From contig JADANN010000420.1 in assembly GCA_018806985.1 (NCBI GenBank), positions 1,582,501 through 1,646,500 on the forward strand: a stretch of DNA of 64,000 nt, given 5' to 3'. Below, piece after piece: positions 1-10,879 of the stretch (position 1 is the first letter of the stretch; each line of letters begins with the position of its first letter). The notes below the pieces were generated by a model. That model saw only the letters and a list, made by a program, of their open reading frames with translations. It ran no database searches and was not told the origin of the DNA. The translations under genes were made by a program, and so were the position numbers. The stretch comes from Angiostrongylus vasorum. Taxonomy: Eukaryota > Nematoda > Chromadorea > Rhabditida > Metastrongylidae.

Positions 1-161
1 TGGGGGAAAGACCATCCATGTATCCAACTGTAAGTAAGTAGAAACACCCGAAATTTAACCATGGCGGAAAGCACGAGTCTAAGCTACAGAAGAAAGGACG
101 CTTCCGTGGATCATGGGACATTTTTGGATTTTTGCTTTCAGCTGTCTTTATCCTAAAATGG

Positions 162-445
162 GCGCGTGTGGGCAGTGATCGGATGGGCCCTGGGACACAC
201 ACGTGGGATCGATCCCCCTCGCCCATAGCTCACCAAGCCTTTCATCCTTTCGGGGTCGGCAAATTGGTACCAGACTTGTCTGGGAGGATAGCAGCACTGG
301 CTCGATACATCGGTGGCCACCTCGAGTCATTGTAAAGGGGCAGATATACTTTCAATCACCTCTAACGATAGTTAATGAAGTCGACTGTATGGCGCATCCC
401 TCGGGGATTGATCAACGCCGAGAGCTTTACCGTTTATTCTTTAAC
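162..445 (+). repeat. tRNA-derived SINE, family A
   Basis: Copy of the commonest dispersed repeat of the window. A degraded tRNA-like head at about 163-215 carries a pol III B-box match (GGATCGATCCC). It is followed by a body shared with at least eight other copies: a segment beginning GGTCGGCAAATTGGTACC, then GGCTCGATACATCGGTGGCC, and a tail ending GAGAGCTTTA. Short ORFs across it are incidental. Confidence 0.85.
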
Positions 446-1204
446 TCAAAATGGCCTGAAGTGTTTTTTGAGAATAGACAAACTCATAGCGGATTCAAGT
501 TAAGCAGAAATTGCAGACTATGTGGAGTTTCCGCAGTCTATCTAAATACCGATTTTCAAATCTGCGTAGAATAAGATTCTACCCGTAAAAGATAGTTTAC
601 TACGGCATGCGTCCTTCCACGTTGAAGAAAAGAACAAAAGCCCTTTCCTTAATGTTTATCTTCTTTTTTTCACATCTTATCTTTATCTTTAGTCTTCTTC
701 ATCTGTATTGTCTAGCTTCATTCATCGCAGCTTAGTACGGAATTCTTCCAACGTTTCATTCCGAATGTATGATAGTGGTAAGACGACTACACAGAATATA
801 TGATGCCTAAGAGCTATGGTGCATATCAGGAATATTCACAGATGCAAACTTCCGTCTTTATTAGCAAAATTTCATTCAATTTTTCACTAACGCATCCATC
901 CCATCCCCAATCAATCTGAAATAGAAATCAGACCCTTTACTTGCTTCTCACTACTGAACCTAACCAGTACTACTTGAACATGATTGATCTGCACCAGAAA
1001 TGAATAACTTGTACCTTTCTTGCGAAAGGTGTAATAGACTTTGCTTCTTGCTGGATTGTATCGACGTCTACCTCACTAAGGTACGGATACGGATATTGCA
1101 ATTCTGAAACTTCAATTTTAAATTCGCTAACCTAATAAACAATTGCTAATATCAAAGAAGATTCTATTCATGCAACAGATTCAAGCAAATAACTAATTAT
1201 TCCC
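446..1204. other. No gene recognised
   Basis: AT-rich DNA with stop codons in all frames. I see no convincing exon or repeat in this stretch. Confidence 0.5.
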
Positions 1205-1495
1205 GAGTGCTGAGGTCAGCCACGCCACAGTCTGCCCCAGGTCGTCACCACTAGAGGCAGTCACCGCCTTCGTGTATCAGGAGATTTGCCGCCTTGCGAC
1301 TAGTTTGGTATCGGGACGGTGACGGACTTTGGTATTGTCTTACTCTTAGCTGGGCTTCCTGATGGAAACGCCGGACTCCTTCTTAGCTTGGAAGACCCTG
1401 CCAGGGGGATGAATCTCCTGCTGTACCTAGCAGTCCGACACCCAGGAACACCTCCCGGCCACGATGAGGCGACAAGTCGTTGGGGGAGTTGTTAA
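1205..1495. repeat. Dispersed repeat R3, copy 1
   Basis: About 290 bp closely matching 9225-9535 in the same orientation. Landmarks are CAGGAGATTTGCCGCCTTGC, CCTGCCAGGGG, GACACCCAGGAACACCTCC and CACGATGAGGCG. Shorter relatives lie at 12605-12705, 36415-36665 and 42055-42275. No protein-coding frame is visible. It may be the non-coding body of a SINE or of a DNA transposon; the family is not recognised. Confidence 0.75.
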
Positions 1496-2480
1496 AATAT
1501 GACACAAAAAAAGATTTGCCGATATTGTGATAAAGAATAGCTTATTTCTAAGTCACAGGTAACCAAATACATTCGGAAGTACAACACAAGTAATTCTGTT
1601 TAGAACCATTTGAGCCGGAATCAGGAGAATTTCCAGTAGCTCTTTTGATAAGCCAGAGCTTCATGGTGAGCTCTTCATGCTCAGTGGATGCGAATAGCAT
1701 CACAATCAATCAAATGGAGTGTCACGTAAGAGGACATGATTGTGTTCTTATGGACGAGAACATGCTTGCTTTTACTAATCGCTTCGCTATTCTTAGGATA
1801 CCACCCTCGATGAAGAAAAATCCGAAAAGTACGGCTTTTGCGCTACTACACCTAAAACTAACCATGATATAAAAATAAAAGTTGACTTCTGTGAGGAAAG
1901 ACCATCAGAAGAAAAACTGCTTTTGCAGTACTCCAAACCTTTCACTACAAACTAAAAATACGGTGGACGGAAGTCGAAGTGCAAGAGACTTATGTGAATA
2001 AAACGGTGGCGCGAATGTGTTAAGCAAACTATAATAATTCACGGTAAAATGTTTTTCATAGGGATTTAGCAAAAACAGATAGACGTAATATTTCAGAAAA
2101 TGCTAGGCAGCAGAAAATTGTTAAGGGCGAAACGGCTTAACGACAAGCCAGTAGATTACAGTCGTTAGAAATTGTGAATTTTTCAAAACAACAATATCTA
2201 CTAGCTTACTCAAAACTGCACTCCACAAACTGTGCTACTCTAGAACAAAACATCCACCAGTAGAAAACAGTCGACTTGACATAAATTTACAGGTGAGCTT
2301 CTGCAGGAGTGCGTTCATTAACGGTTCGTCCTCAACAAGATGATTTTAGCCACCAGTGTAACCCAAAACGACCCCAAAATGCTTTTTCGACAAACATTCT
2401 CACGAAAACAGAACAGAAGTGTATAATACCACTTTGGACCCAGGGAGAAAAAAAGTCTAAGTAGCGTCAACAATGATGCT
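1496..2480. other. No gene recognised
   Basis: Contains one 75-codon ORF (1645-1872, plus) with no recognisable domain and no splice context. I do not regard it as a gene. Confidence 0.4.
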
Positions 2481-2483
2481 GAG

Positions 2484-2620
2484 CTATTTTCAAAACTCCG
2501 GACCGCAGGTGTCTGCGGTAGGGAACGAACGCGCTATTACCCTTTTAGGAGGCTAGCGTGTTCACCACGACGCCACGCGGATCCTTCGTTTCGTCTTTCT
2601 CTCTTTCACCTAGTTTTCTA
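2484..2620 (-). repeat. SINE family B, degraded
   Basis: Reverse-strand copy of the family with the consensus GGTGTGGTGGTGAACGCG and a small hairpin around CCGCAGACACCTGCGG. The plus strand here reads CCGGACCGCAGGTGTCTGCGG. Its 3' tail seems to reappear at 2881-2985, which shares CGGCATTGA and AATCACAAT with the copy at 61020-61295, so it may have been interrupted by another insertion. Confidence 0.7.
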
Positions 2621-3009
2621 AGTAGAGTCGTTGTTAATGCGAAACATTGAAGACTACAAGAAACACGAAATGAATTACAAGCATGCAGAGATCAGTGCTT
2701 TCGCAAAGCTTCTATTTACTCAGCACACAACAAAAGAACATCGGAATGCAAAGAATGCTAAGAGAAAATGAGACAAAAACCAACAGAAATAACCACGAAA
2801 ACACCTCCACACCACAAGCCCCATTATCACCCGAATCCTTCGGCAAGAGATCTACCTGGCCTGCTTTTCTCCTAGCCAGTTTTTATCATGATAAGGCCAT
2901 CAATATTTACCGTCAACGGGAACGATTTGAAGAGCACATATCGGCATTGAGCCTAATTAGGCTAGAGCTGCAGTAGAAATCACAATGCTTGTCCTCTATT
3001 TAGTGCTTA

Positions 3010-5590
3010 CTATTTTTTTTCAATGCCGGGTATTACCTGTATCACCTGACGTCCCGTTGACCGCCGAGTGACTCGAGCGCGCGCCAGTAAATGTTTCATT
3101 TCACCCCTGTCACGTGCAACAGTGGGCCAGTAGGTTCTACTCACTCTAGGGACTCGCCGAGCATCATATCTTTCTTTTTGTCGTGAAGAACTCCGACCAT
3201 CGGATTGGTGGTCTTCCTTCACTACTTTTCAAATCCTTAGGAATTCACTCAGCAACGCAAACGCTTTCGTTGATTCGCGGTATGTGTCCGTCCTACCCTT
3301 TCTGCGACAGTTTGGCATATAGAACGCCATCTCTGGTTTTCGATCGTTGACGTAGATCGGAGTTTCGGATCCATTTCCTCGCTTACGTGGTACGAAATAC
3401 TGCTAGCATCGTCCTTTCGACTGTATCTTCCATATCGTGAAGTGGTCATTCATCTTGCTCCCCTGGAGATCAGGTTTCTGAAGCATGTGCTAAGGTAATA
3501 AGAATCCTGGCGTCGAAAAAAAGGTGAGTGCGGCTCCGGGTGTTCTTTCTTTCTTTCCTTTACTACATCTTCGATGCTCTTGAAAGCTCCCCAAGCCGCT
3601 CGTTGGCTTCTGCTCAACTCCGAAGCTAAGTTGTTCATCATGTTGTTTTCCCAACCTAGATAGACGCAACTGGAGCATCAAGAGGTATTTATTCCTTTGA
3701 GCGTGAATAAGGCATACCCAACCAATCCATTCCTCATGAACATCGTTTTGTTAAGATTTAGTCGAAGACTAACCTTTCCACAAGCGTTATCGGAGTGGGC
3801 TAGCATTGGTTCCAGCTGCCTAATGAATGGTGGTATTAGAACGATGTCATCAGCAGGGCAAAGGCGGCATGATTACCGACCATCGATTTTCACTCTTATT
3901 CCAGGGTTCGTATGACGTTCTGGAGGGTGGTGGTAAGTAATTTTGACAAGATGATCTCGATTTACCTAAGCCATCTTGCGACGTCGATGTTAATATCTTT
4001 GTAGAATGATGACATTTTGCTTGGGAAATTTTTATATAACTCACGAAGAGTCTTCATATGCTGGGTACGGATGCCCTAAGTGCTAGGGCTGCCATTACTG
4101 AATATATCTCAGCTGAGTCAAAAGCCTTCCTTAAATTGATAAAGGTAGACAGAAAGGTCTCTTGTACTCTCGCAATACTTGAGTGAGTCTTTTAATCGTG
4201 TGGATGTGGCCCATCGTGCTGAATCCTTTTTCGAAGCCTTACTTGTTCGCATGGCTGGCCTTCGTCCAGTGTTCTGTCATTCCTGTAGAGGATTACTCGA
4301 ATGAAAAGTTTGTAAACGACAGACAGCAAGCAGATTGGGCGATAGTTGCCGATATCGTGGATGTCACCTTTCTTGAACAATAACACGGTCTTGCTGGTCT
4401 TTCACTGAGGGACCTTGCATTCAGACAGGTAACGTGTGAAAAGCCGAGCCAGTGTGTTTACGAAGAGTGGCGGAAGGTTTTTCAAGTGTTCAGGTCTTAT
4501 CCTGCCCGGACCTGGGCTGTTCGATTTTTCACCAACGAAATAGCATGTCGTATTTTTAAAGGGAGAACCGGTGAGACGATATGTCCGTTCTCCTTTATTT
4601 CATATGAGGGCAGGAGGAGGTAGCAATTGAAGCGGTCAGAAGTGTGATCGTGAATGATTTTTCTCCATTGCCTTTATGGAAGCTGCAACGGCTCCGCCTG
4701 GTCGTCGGAGCGCAACCATCTTTGTTTGATAATTGGCAATGGATTTTGCGAACGCTTTTCCCACCCTCTGCAGCTTCGACCGTAACTGCTACTCTTCTCT
4801 CTTTGAGATCTTTTATATCCCGTTTACACTACTTTGGTAGCTCGGACGTCAGTAAGTGGTTGCCTGTAGCTCATACGATACCCGATGGCTCGTGTTATAA
4901 GCGGCACATCAGCTCTAATATTTCTGGAGAGAGACATCTCTAGGTGACTTTCGAACTCTCAGCTTTCATATCGCTGACGTGAAGATGTTGAATGAGCCGA
5001 TCGCATTCCTTGTCGATGTTATCAAAAAAATGCATCCCTCTCAATTACCGACTAATAAACTGAATAAACCCAACTTTATAGTGGTTTTTGGAGTTCGTGC
5101 TTTTTTTCGAATTTAGCAGCTTTTCATCCTTTTCGCAAGAAATAGAGCCTTGCACGAAGGAGACGATGGTCTGATCCTGTGTAGAATTTTTGGGACAACG
5201 GCGACATCGGTTAGGCAAAACCTTCTATTTACTATGATTTGGTCTATTTCGTTATAGTACTCACCATTGGCAGACTCCCACGTCCAGCGTTGAGAGTGGG
5301 AGTTCTGGAGTCTGAGTTACCGTGAACAGTCTTGATCGTCTTGATAAACTCCATCAGCCGCTCACTCTGCTCGTTCTGTTCTAATCCATGGGTCACAATG
5401 TGACGTTCTTCTACGTCCTCTCTTAGCGTCAAGATCTTCAATGATGACCTTAAAGAATGTGTGGTCCTCTCTATAGAACTTTTCCAACTCCACATTGAAC
5501 GGTTCAACTTCGCGTCTTCGTCACAGCTTGATGTTAGTGCATAGACGACGAAGATCGTCAAAGCTTGTGTTGATCGACATCTCTTCTGCC
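3010..5590 (-). mobile_element. RTE-type non-LTR retrotransposon, decayed
   Basis: Minus-strand remnant of an RTE LINE with domains in the right order but many stops and frameshifts. An apurinic endonuclease fragment lies at about 5245-5590 (residues VVYALTSSCDEDAKL and IVTHGLEQNEQSERLMEF). Reverse transcriptase follows at about 4190-4390 (GDIHDIGNYRPICLLSVVYK). The C-terminal region lies at 3450-3680 (LSRSQRAAWGAFKSIEDVV) and at 3010-3220 (RTYWPTVARDRGEMKHLL). An eight-A run follows the last codons near 3012-3020, as expected for a LINE 3' end. The 5' end is lost next to an inserted PLE terminal repeat at 5600-5740. The same family recurs at 47798-48003 and 50420-51030. RTE elements move by target-primed reverse transcription; this copy cannot encode an active protein. 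Confidence 0.85.
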
Positions 5591-5599
5591 GTAAAAGTC

Positions 5600-5740
5600 C
5601 GATTAGGGTATTATGTGGAAAAGAATCACAAAAATAGAAAGACACGCTGTTAACACCAAGATTTATTCGGTACAATAGTGACTGACGTTTTAGAGTCTCG
5701 CCTTCTTCAGGCCTCGAATAGTCAAAAGACATACGATTTA
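5600..5740 (-). mobile_element. Terminal-repeat fragment of a second PLE family
   Basis: Minus-strand sequence reading CTGAAGAAGGCGAGACTC, then AAAACGTCAG and an AATAAA-containing stretch. This has the same architecture as the other PLE terminal repeats here but diverges in sequence. It sits at the broken 5' end of the RTE endonuclease, so it probably inserted there. The hammerhead-like core spans about 5679-5716; stem II is imperfect and stem I is not convincing. Confidence 0.5.
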
Positions 5741-6155
5741 CTCATTCAAGCACTTTCGTCACTCTAACAGATATAACATAATACATAAATTTCACTTGCA
5801 TAATAAGCCGCTTTTTTAAATCACTCGCCGTTTTGATCCTTTTAAGCCTTCCAATTATTTGGTGGAGACGAAAAGTACAGAATTCTACATTGGTGAAAAG
5901 TGTGCCTGGTGTAATCTTGCTACTAACAACCTCGTGTTCGTTCATCAAGGCAACCCGCATTATTGATCAATGCCGAGGTTTCAGAAAAGTCGGTCCTGGG
6001 ACCTGCTACATGATGCCCTAGCAAAATGCTGGAATATATGCAAAAGTCGGGACATTAGGTGAGGTTTGAACGGGGGGTAACGACGGGTGTCGCAGTTTTT
6101 CTGATGATTCTATGGAGGTATTTGGCTGACTAGTTTGCAGTTAACTTCACCTTTT

Positions 6156-6195
6156 CAGGCTCTGAAGCAGGCGAAATCCGCCGAAACGTCGTCTG
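6156..6195 (+). ncRNA. Hammerhead ribozyme motif, 5' PLE terminal repeat (degraded)
   Basis: CTGA, then AGCA, then stem II GGCG / CGCC around AAATC, then GAAACGTC. The core and stem II match the perfect copy at 43512-43552. Stem I (CAGGCT against the bases after GTC) no longer pairs, so cleavage is unlikely. Confidence 0.6.
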
Positions 6196-6261
6196 TTCTT
6201 AATAGCTAATATATAGTAACAACGTCGTGTGTGCTATTCAAGAAAATATCGTATTATTCAT

Positions 6262-6610
6262 CAATGCAGAGGTCATTAGATAGTCGGTCTTGCGAATTAG
6301 TGCAAGATGTACTAGCAAGACATTTCCAACTTGCCAACTTGTAAAAGCGCTGTCACTTCGACGAAAGATTGCCTTAGCTCGACAAGCAATACACATTACC
6401 CGATGCTCTCTAAAACATGTAGTCTTTCCGAAGTTCATCAAGCAAAGACGACTACATGATCTACGCGGACTACCAGAAGACTGCCACTAGACATCGAAAC
6501 GCTACTACAATGCTCCTCTCTTCGATGCAGGTAGGCCAACATATGCGCTCCATTGAAGAAGTACGGTTCGAAAGAACACCATTGTGCTCAGTATTTGGAG
6601 GAAATTAGTG
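6262..6610 (+). pseudogene. PLE N-terminal domain, broken
   Basis: Begins with a decayed form of the family start region (the intact start is ATGCCGAGGTTAATAG, seen on the minus strand at 44564). Recognisable residues include SLRRKIALARQAIH, KHVVFPKFIKQRRLHDLRGL and PED, which align with the fragment at 44193-44564. The frame shifts after about 6490 and continues towards CSVFGGN. This is the region upstream of the reverse transcriptase in PLEs. No function should remain. Confidence 0.75.
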
Positions 6611-7247
6611 GGTGGGTCGGTGTCGATTTGCAACTCTGTTAGGTGAAAGAGTGTGATAACTTTATGAAGAAAATTCGAAGAATATTTGAGTAGATCGCAT
6701 AACACTGCTTCAAATAGGTATACAAACACCACTGACAAATGAGTCACAGTGGGGTAAATGATGTGCCAGAAAAGTCAAGGGTTACCGTGTTAGGAGGTAC
6801 GGTTCTCCTAAGTGGCGCGCTCGTTGTTAGAATTGGGGTTATGTTTCTCACTAGCCCAACCCATTTCTAAATCAATCTTCAGTAGAGTCACACGCAACTT
6901 ACGCTAACTTCAAGATAGACTCCGCAGCAAAGCTAGACTTGAAACACTAAACGGGAATGAACAACAAGAAATAGGGACATAACTGTTACCGCGTTTTCCT
7001 CAAGCTCCTTTTGGACAAAGTACTCTCAGTAATGAAGTTCATAGCAAATTTTGGATATTTGTGTGCGAAACATTCAAGATCCTTAATCACTACCGCGCAA
7101 AGAAATTTCGTTCCAATCTTAACAAACACAAAAAATATGGTGTGCGGTAGGATTTAGAACTAACAAAATCTTGTGAAATAGATGTTGACACAATGGAATA
7201 ACATCTTGAAAACGCTCCCCTTTATCGGCCATTATTAGAAAAGAAGG

Positions 7248-7470
7248 TCGCGTGTGGCGCAGTGGTTAGAGCACTGGACCCTGGCCCCATGGCCCACCAA
7301 GCATTCAAACAGGTTCGGTAGATCGGTAGGCCACCGCGAATCATTATAAGGTCAGACATCCATTCAATCACCTCCAACGATACTTAATGAAGTCGAATGA
7401 ATGGCGCATCACTCAGGGGACCGAGCAAAGCCGAGAGCTTTATCCTTTTTTTATCCTTTTATCAGAAAAA
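7248..7470 (+). repeat. SINE family A inside the PLE
   Basis: The head GTGTGGCGCAGTGGTTAGAG carries an A-box match (TGGCGCAGTGG). The body is shortened, but the tail CCGAGAGCTTTATCC is kept. It lies between the N-terminal and RT segments of the PLE and so inserted later. Confidence 0.85.
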
Positions 7471-7489
7471 GCAATCCAGAACTCGATAG

Positions 7490-8260
7490 CGAAAATTAGA
7501 CAACGAATGGGTAAAAGTGGCAAGCGCGGCTCGTTTAAAACGAGCAATTATTTCAGTGCGTATGTGATGGAGTCCTTTGACATTACGCCACTCTCGAACT
7601 TCTTGTACAACACGAATGAGCAATGAACATGTATGGCAACTAAATTAAACAGCAGAGGGCCTTCTTAAGGGAGTAGTTAGTCTTGTCAATGTTCAAGTTT
7701 TCCGGAAAATATACCGCACAAATTAGAGGGTTAGCAATGGGATCACAAGTGGTATGAAGCTTTCCACTGCTTTTCTGTCCAAGGTGGAAGCACCAGTAAT
7801 CGATCTCCGGTTATTATTCTTCCGCAGATATATAGATGATTGTTTGCTTTTTATTTGCTGCCTGCTACTAATTTTCACGGCACGGTATTATGCGAAATAC
7901 AACCACAACGATCCTGAGATATTTGCAAAAAATCCGGACGGCAAGTGTCTGCAGTGGAGAATGAACGTGCTATTATCCTTTCCGGGAGCTAGCGCGTTCA
8001 CCACCACACCATGCGCGTCCTTTGTTTCGTCATTCTCTCATATAGTTTTCTACCCACCAGTTCGATCAGCAGTCACCCGGAAAGGATAATAGTGTGTTCG
8101 ATCTCTACCGCAGATATCTAACGTCCGGAATTTTGCAAACAGATGATTGCTTCGTCGTTTGCTTCGCTCAAGACGAGATAGACATATGTACTCAATTATT
8201 AAACAAACAGTCAGAGTACACCAAGTACACCAAGTTTAGTAACTTAAAAAACCAATTTTC
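7490..8260 (+). pseudogene. PLE reverse transcriptase, interrupted
   Basis: Visible pieces are FSAYVMESFDITPLS (7550-7600), then AFLSKVEAPVIDL followed by FFRRYIDDCLLFIC (about 7760-7860), whose YIDD is the catalytic box of the palm domain. After a SINE B insertion the sequence resumes with a second, divergent version of the same box region and DDCFVVCFAQDEIDICTQLLNKQSE (8094-8215). The near-duplication of the box on both sides of the SINE suggests a local duplication or a rearranged insertion. Several frameshifts are present; not functional. Confidence 0.75.
7888..8092 (-). repeat. SINE family B inside the PLE reverse transcriptase
   Basis: Reverse-strand copy with GAGATATTTGCAAA, the CTGCAG-containing hairpin relic and GCTAGCGCGTTCACCACCAC. 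It splits the YIDD region of the RT. Confidence 0.8.
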
Positions 8261-8347
8261 TATAAACGACGGCATAAATAATAGGTATATATATGTATAT
8301 GTTCTTACGAACTGCCATTGTTGAGCCGATGCGAGGTTGGTACAAGT

Positions 8348-8428
8348 TTGTTGTTTGTTGTTGTTGTTGTCGTTGTTGTTGTTGTTGCTGTTGTTGTTGT
8401 TGTTGTTGTTGTTTTTTGTTGTTGTGTC
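8348..8428 (+). repeat. GTT trinucleotide microsatellite
   Basis: About 80 bp of (GTT)n with a few interruptions. It gives poly-Asn or poly-Val ORFs that are not genes. Confidence 0.95.
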
Positions 8429-8559
8429 TCCTTTATGTTTGAGGTGGAAGCGCAAATAATCGAAAATAAAGTAAACAAAAAAAATATATTAGTGCACTAT
8501 CTCTCTCGTCCTTTACACATGAAAAAAAGCACTCATCAAAAAATATGTATAGAACGGCT

Positions 8560-9100
8560 AAAAAATGTGTGCGAAGGAAAACAGGAAAGGGAGGGGTCGC
8601 TAAACTTAGCGCGAAGAAAAGCCATTTCTAATGGCCACGAGCCAGAAGCCACTTGAGTCGGACCAGAAAGGAGGGTTGTTCGCAAAATAATAATGTTTCA
8701 AACCTAAAAAAATTCCCTAAACAAGCTTTCATTTTAAACGAAATAAGTTAAGGCATTAAGAGGTGCCTTAGAAGTGGTCGTAAAAGTTATGTTTCGGTTA
8801 TTGACCTCCCACTCAATACCCTACACCATCAATTAGTCCGCAATCGCCTCTGTGATCGTTCGTGCAGCTCAGAACAATGTATGATCTGTCCTGACGGGAG
8901 AGAAGGGGATTGCATGAGTTCAGGTACAATATATTTGATCTCATGTAAGTCATGCGGTGAAGAATACATTAGCGAAACGGGCAGACTGCTTTGTGCCCGT
9001 ATAAAAGATTACCTATACGGTAAGCGTAGAGTTAAACAAAATGCTCCAGTAGATGCGCATAGGATAGAGACACATACTTGGGATGACGTGACTCATTAAT
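8560..9100 (+). pseudogene. PLE C-terminal part with GIY-YIG endonuclease
   Basis: 8560-8660 gives KAISNGHE and neighbours, the RT C-terminus. After further decay, 8850-9090 encodes a Cys-rich linker (CSSEQCMICPDG) and then the endonuclease: TIYLISCKSCGEEYISETGR, corresponding to the GIY and YIG motifs with the following Arg. The frame is open for 72 codons and then ends in repeat R3, so the distal Glu/Asn part (seen as LEAFWINSRNPK at 44735-44956) is missing. In PLEs this nuclease nicks the target for insertion. Confidence 0.8.
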
Positions 9101-9224
9101 CATTCATGTGAGATCTCTACTGTTGGTTTCCTTGTGGAATAATGTGGAATACTTATTTACTTGAATACTTGGATGGCCCGTCCTCACTGGTTGTGCGGGT
9201 CCCAGCATAATCGCCATTCTTCGG

Positions 9225-9535
9225 AAATTTGCTGGTTAGGCCATCGTTACCTGGAAACCCGAGGTCAGCATGGTCAATGACTGCCCAGGTCTTCACCACC
9301 GCAGGCAGTCGCAGCCTTTGTGGATCAGAAGGAGATTTGCCACCATGCGAGATGCCAGGACGGCGGTGGATCCTGTTATTGGCTTACTCTTAGCCAGGCT
9401 TCCTGATAGAAACGCCGTACTCCCTCTCAGCCTAGGAGGTCCTGCCAGGGGATGAATGCCCCCGCTGTGTATCGCAGCCTGACACCCAGGAACACCTCCT
9501 AGCCACGATGAGGCGGTAAACCGTTTGGAGGAATG
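9225..9535. repeat. Dispersed repeat R3, copy 2
   Basis: Closest relative of 1205-1495, with the same orientation and landmarks (GGAGATTTGCCACCATGC, CCTGCCAGGGGATGAATG, GACACCCAGGAACACCTCC). It interrupts the PLE between the endonuclease and the 3' terminal repeat. Confidence 0.8.
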
Positions 9536-9683
9536 TGGAATAGTCAATGAATCATTCATGGGAAGTTGTGAATGTGTGAAGAAGCTGTTCTAGGCTTAAT
9601 GCGATTGAAAACTAGGTGTGGTGGTTTTTGTGTTGAAGTCATAGAAGTTTTTTTTAATTAGGTTTCGGTTACCTTGATCTTTT

Positions 9684-9725
9684 CAGGCTCCGAACGAGGT
9701 GAAATCTGCCGAAAGTCAACTATTT
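9684..9725 (+). ncRNA. Hammerhead ribozyme motif, 3' PLE terminal repeat (degraded)
   Basis: CAGGCT, CCGAACGA, stem II GGTG / TGCC around AAATC, then GAAAGTC. Stem II keeps pairing through a G-U pair, but CUGA has become CCGA and the GAAACGTC block is shortened, so it is probably inactive. Confidence 0.5.
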
Positions 9726-9829
9726 TGGGCAAATAATACATAATGATAGCATGATAGCCTTGTTAGTGCTACTCAAAGAAATCGTGAATTGCACATTTTC
9801 TACCCAAAAAGCCCTTCTAGCTCTCGGAA

Positions 9830-10060
9830 ATTGCGGGCAGATTTGCCCAGGAAGAGTTTCCCTATAGATTCTACTCACAAAGGTCGGCGACTGCTTGTGG
9901 TGAAGACTTGGGAACGCCTTAGTACGGCTACCCCACGATTTTAGGGAGAATCGGCAGGATCAACCTTCAGTGGCATTCAAGAAGACCAAATACTCAAGCC
10001 ATAACTTAACCCATTATTGCGGAATTCAAGGAGTTTCGTAAACTATGGGTGTGAGGAAAT
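9830..10060. repeat. Possible copy of dispersed repeat R4
   Basis: The order of motifs (a flank with GGGAACGCC, then AGGGAGAATCGGCAGG, then ATGGGTGTGAGGAAATGGAC) resembles the better copies at 13915-14190, 47225-47425 and 48840-49145, but it is strongly diverged. Confidence 0.35.
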
Positions 10061-10879
10061 GGACCAAATGAAAGCATTCCTGGTATTCGCAAAATTTGTG
10101 ATATCGCGATGTGTAAAAAAAAGATCAGTATGCGAGGCTGAATAGCTCACAATTCCTTACCACGAAGGTACAAGTTCACCTAACCGAGAAGACAGATTTC
10201 CGTAGTCCTCAAACCGACGAATTATGTGGAAACGGCATTCACTTTTTGCAATGAGAATTCTATTCCATTCGAGCAAATGTTAACTCTTGTGATACGATCT
10301 GTTGCAATTGCACCGATCAAGTGCCGCAACGTTCAACTAGACTTTGAAAAAAAAGTCCGAGATATCCGAGATTAAACATCTGGCTGCCGGTCTCATCGCG
10401 TTTCTTTGCAAATCCGGACGGTGACGTATTTGACAGTTGCGCCTTCGAAATGTTGCCGTCATCGTCAATTACGATGATCGGCAAAACGCGAGAAAACTCG
10501 TCCGATAAAGTGCTAATTGAGATGGTGGACAACTGTGCTGTCGCAGACCTTTTTTTTGAAAACTAAGAAGGCAAAAACTATGTATTTAAGCCAAATTCTC
10601 CTTCCATAGTTTTTTATGTTTTATTGCTCCTTCAAATTTCTTAGACCGATTGCGCTGCTACCGTATCCCCCAAGTTTTTTTATGCTGTAATATAGCGATG
10701 ACTGAAATTATCAACTGAAGCGAAAATGACGTACTATAAACGAAGCCAGTATTCTAGTATTTCCTTCACTAATGAGTGAAGAATTCCCTCTCTAAAAATA
10801 AGTCGTTGTTTTCTTGATAAGCACACACAGAAACTGTTGTCACACTACTACACTTTCCAAGCACAGCTTTGACGAAGCT

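Larger units (their letters stand above)
5925..9790 (+). mobile_element. Penelope-like element, near full length, inactive
   Basis: All landmarks of a PLE lie in order on the plus strand. They are a terminal repeat with a hammerhead motif (6156-6195), the start of the ORF (about 6262), a conserved N-terminal domain, reverse transcriptase with its YIDD box (about 7750-7860), a Cys-rich linker plus GIY-YIG endonuclease (8830-9090), and a 3' terminal repeat with a second hammerhead motif (9684-9725). The part just upstream (5925-6040) is another truncated ORF start, as in the partial tandem copies typical of PLEs. Every coding part is broken by stops. Later insertions split it: SINE A at 7248-7470, SINE B at 7888-8092, a GTT array at 8348-8428 and repeat R3 at 9225-9535. 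Confidence 0.85.

Noticed and set aside
1..29. Possible exon end (donor GTAAGTAAG at about 30)
   Set aside because: Only nine codons are visible before the window edge, with no frame evidence.
8192..8656. Poly-Asn and poly-Val ORFs
   Set aside because: Products of the GTT array at 8348-8428 inside the dead PLE.
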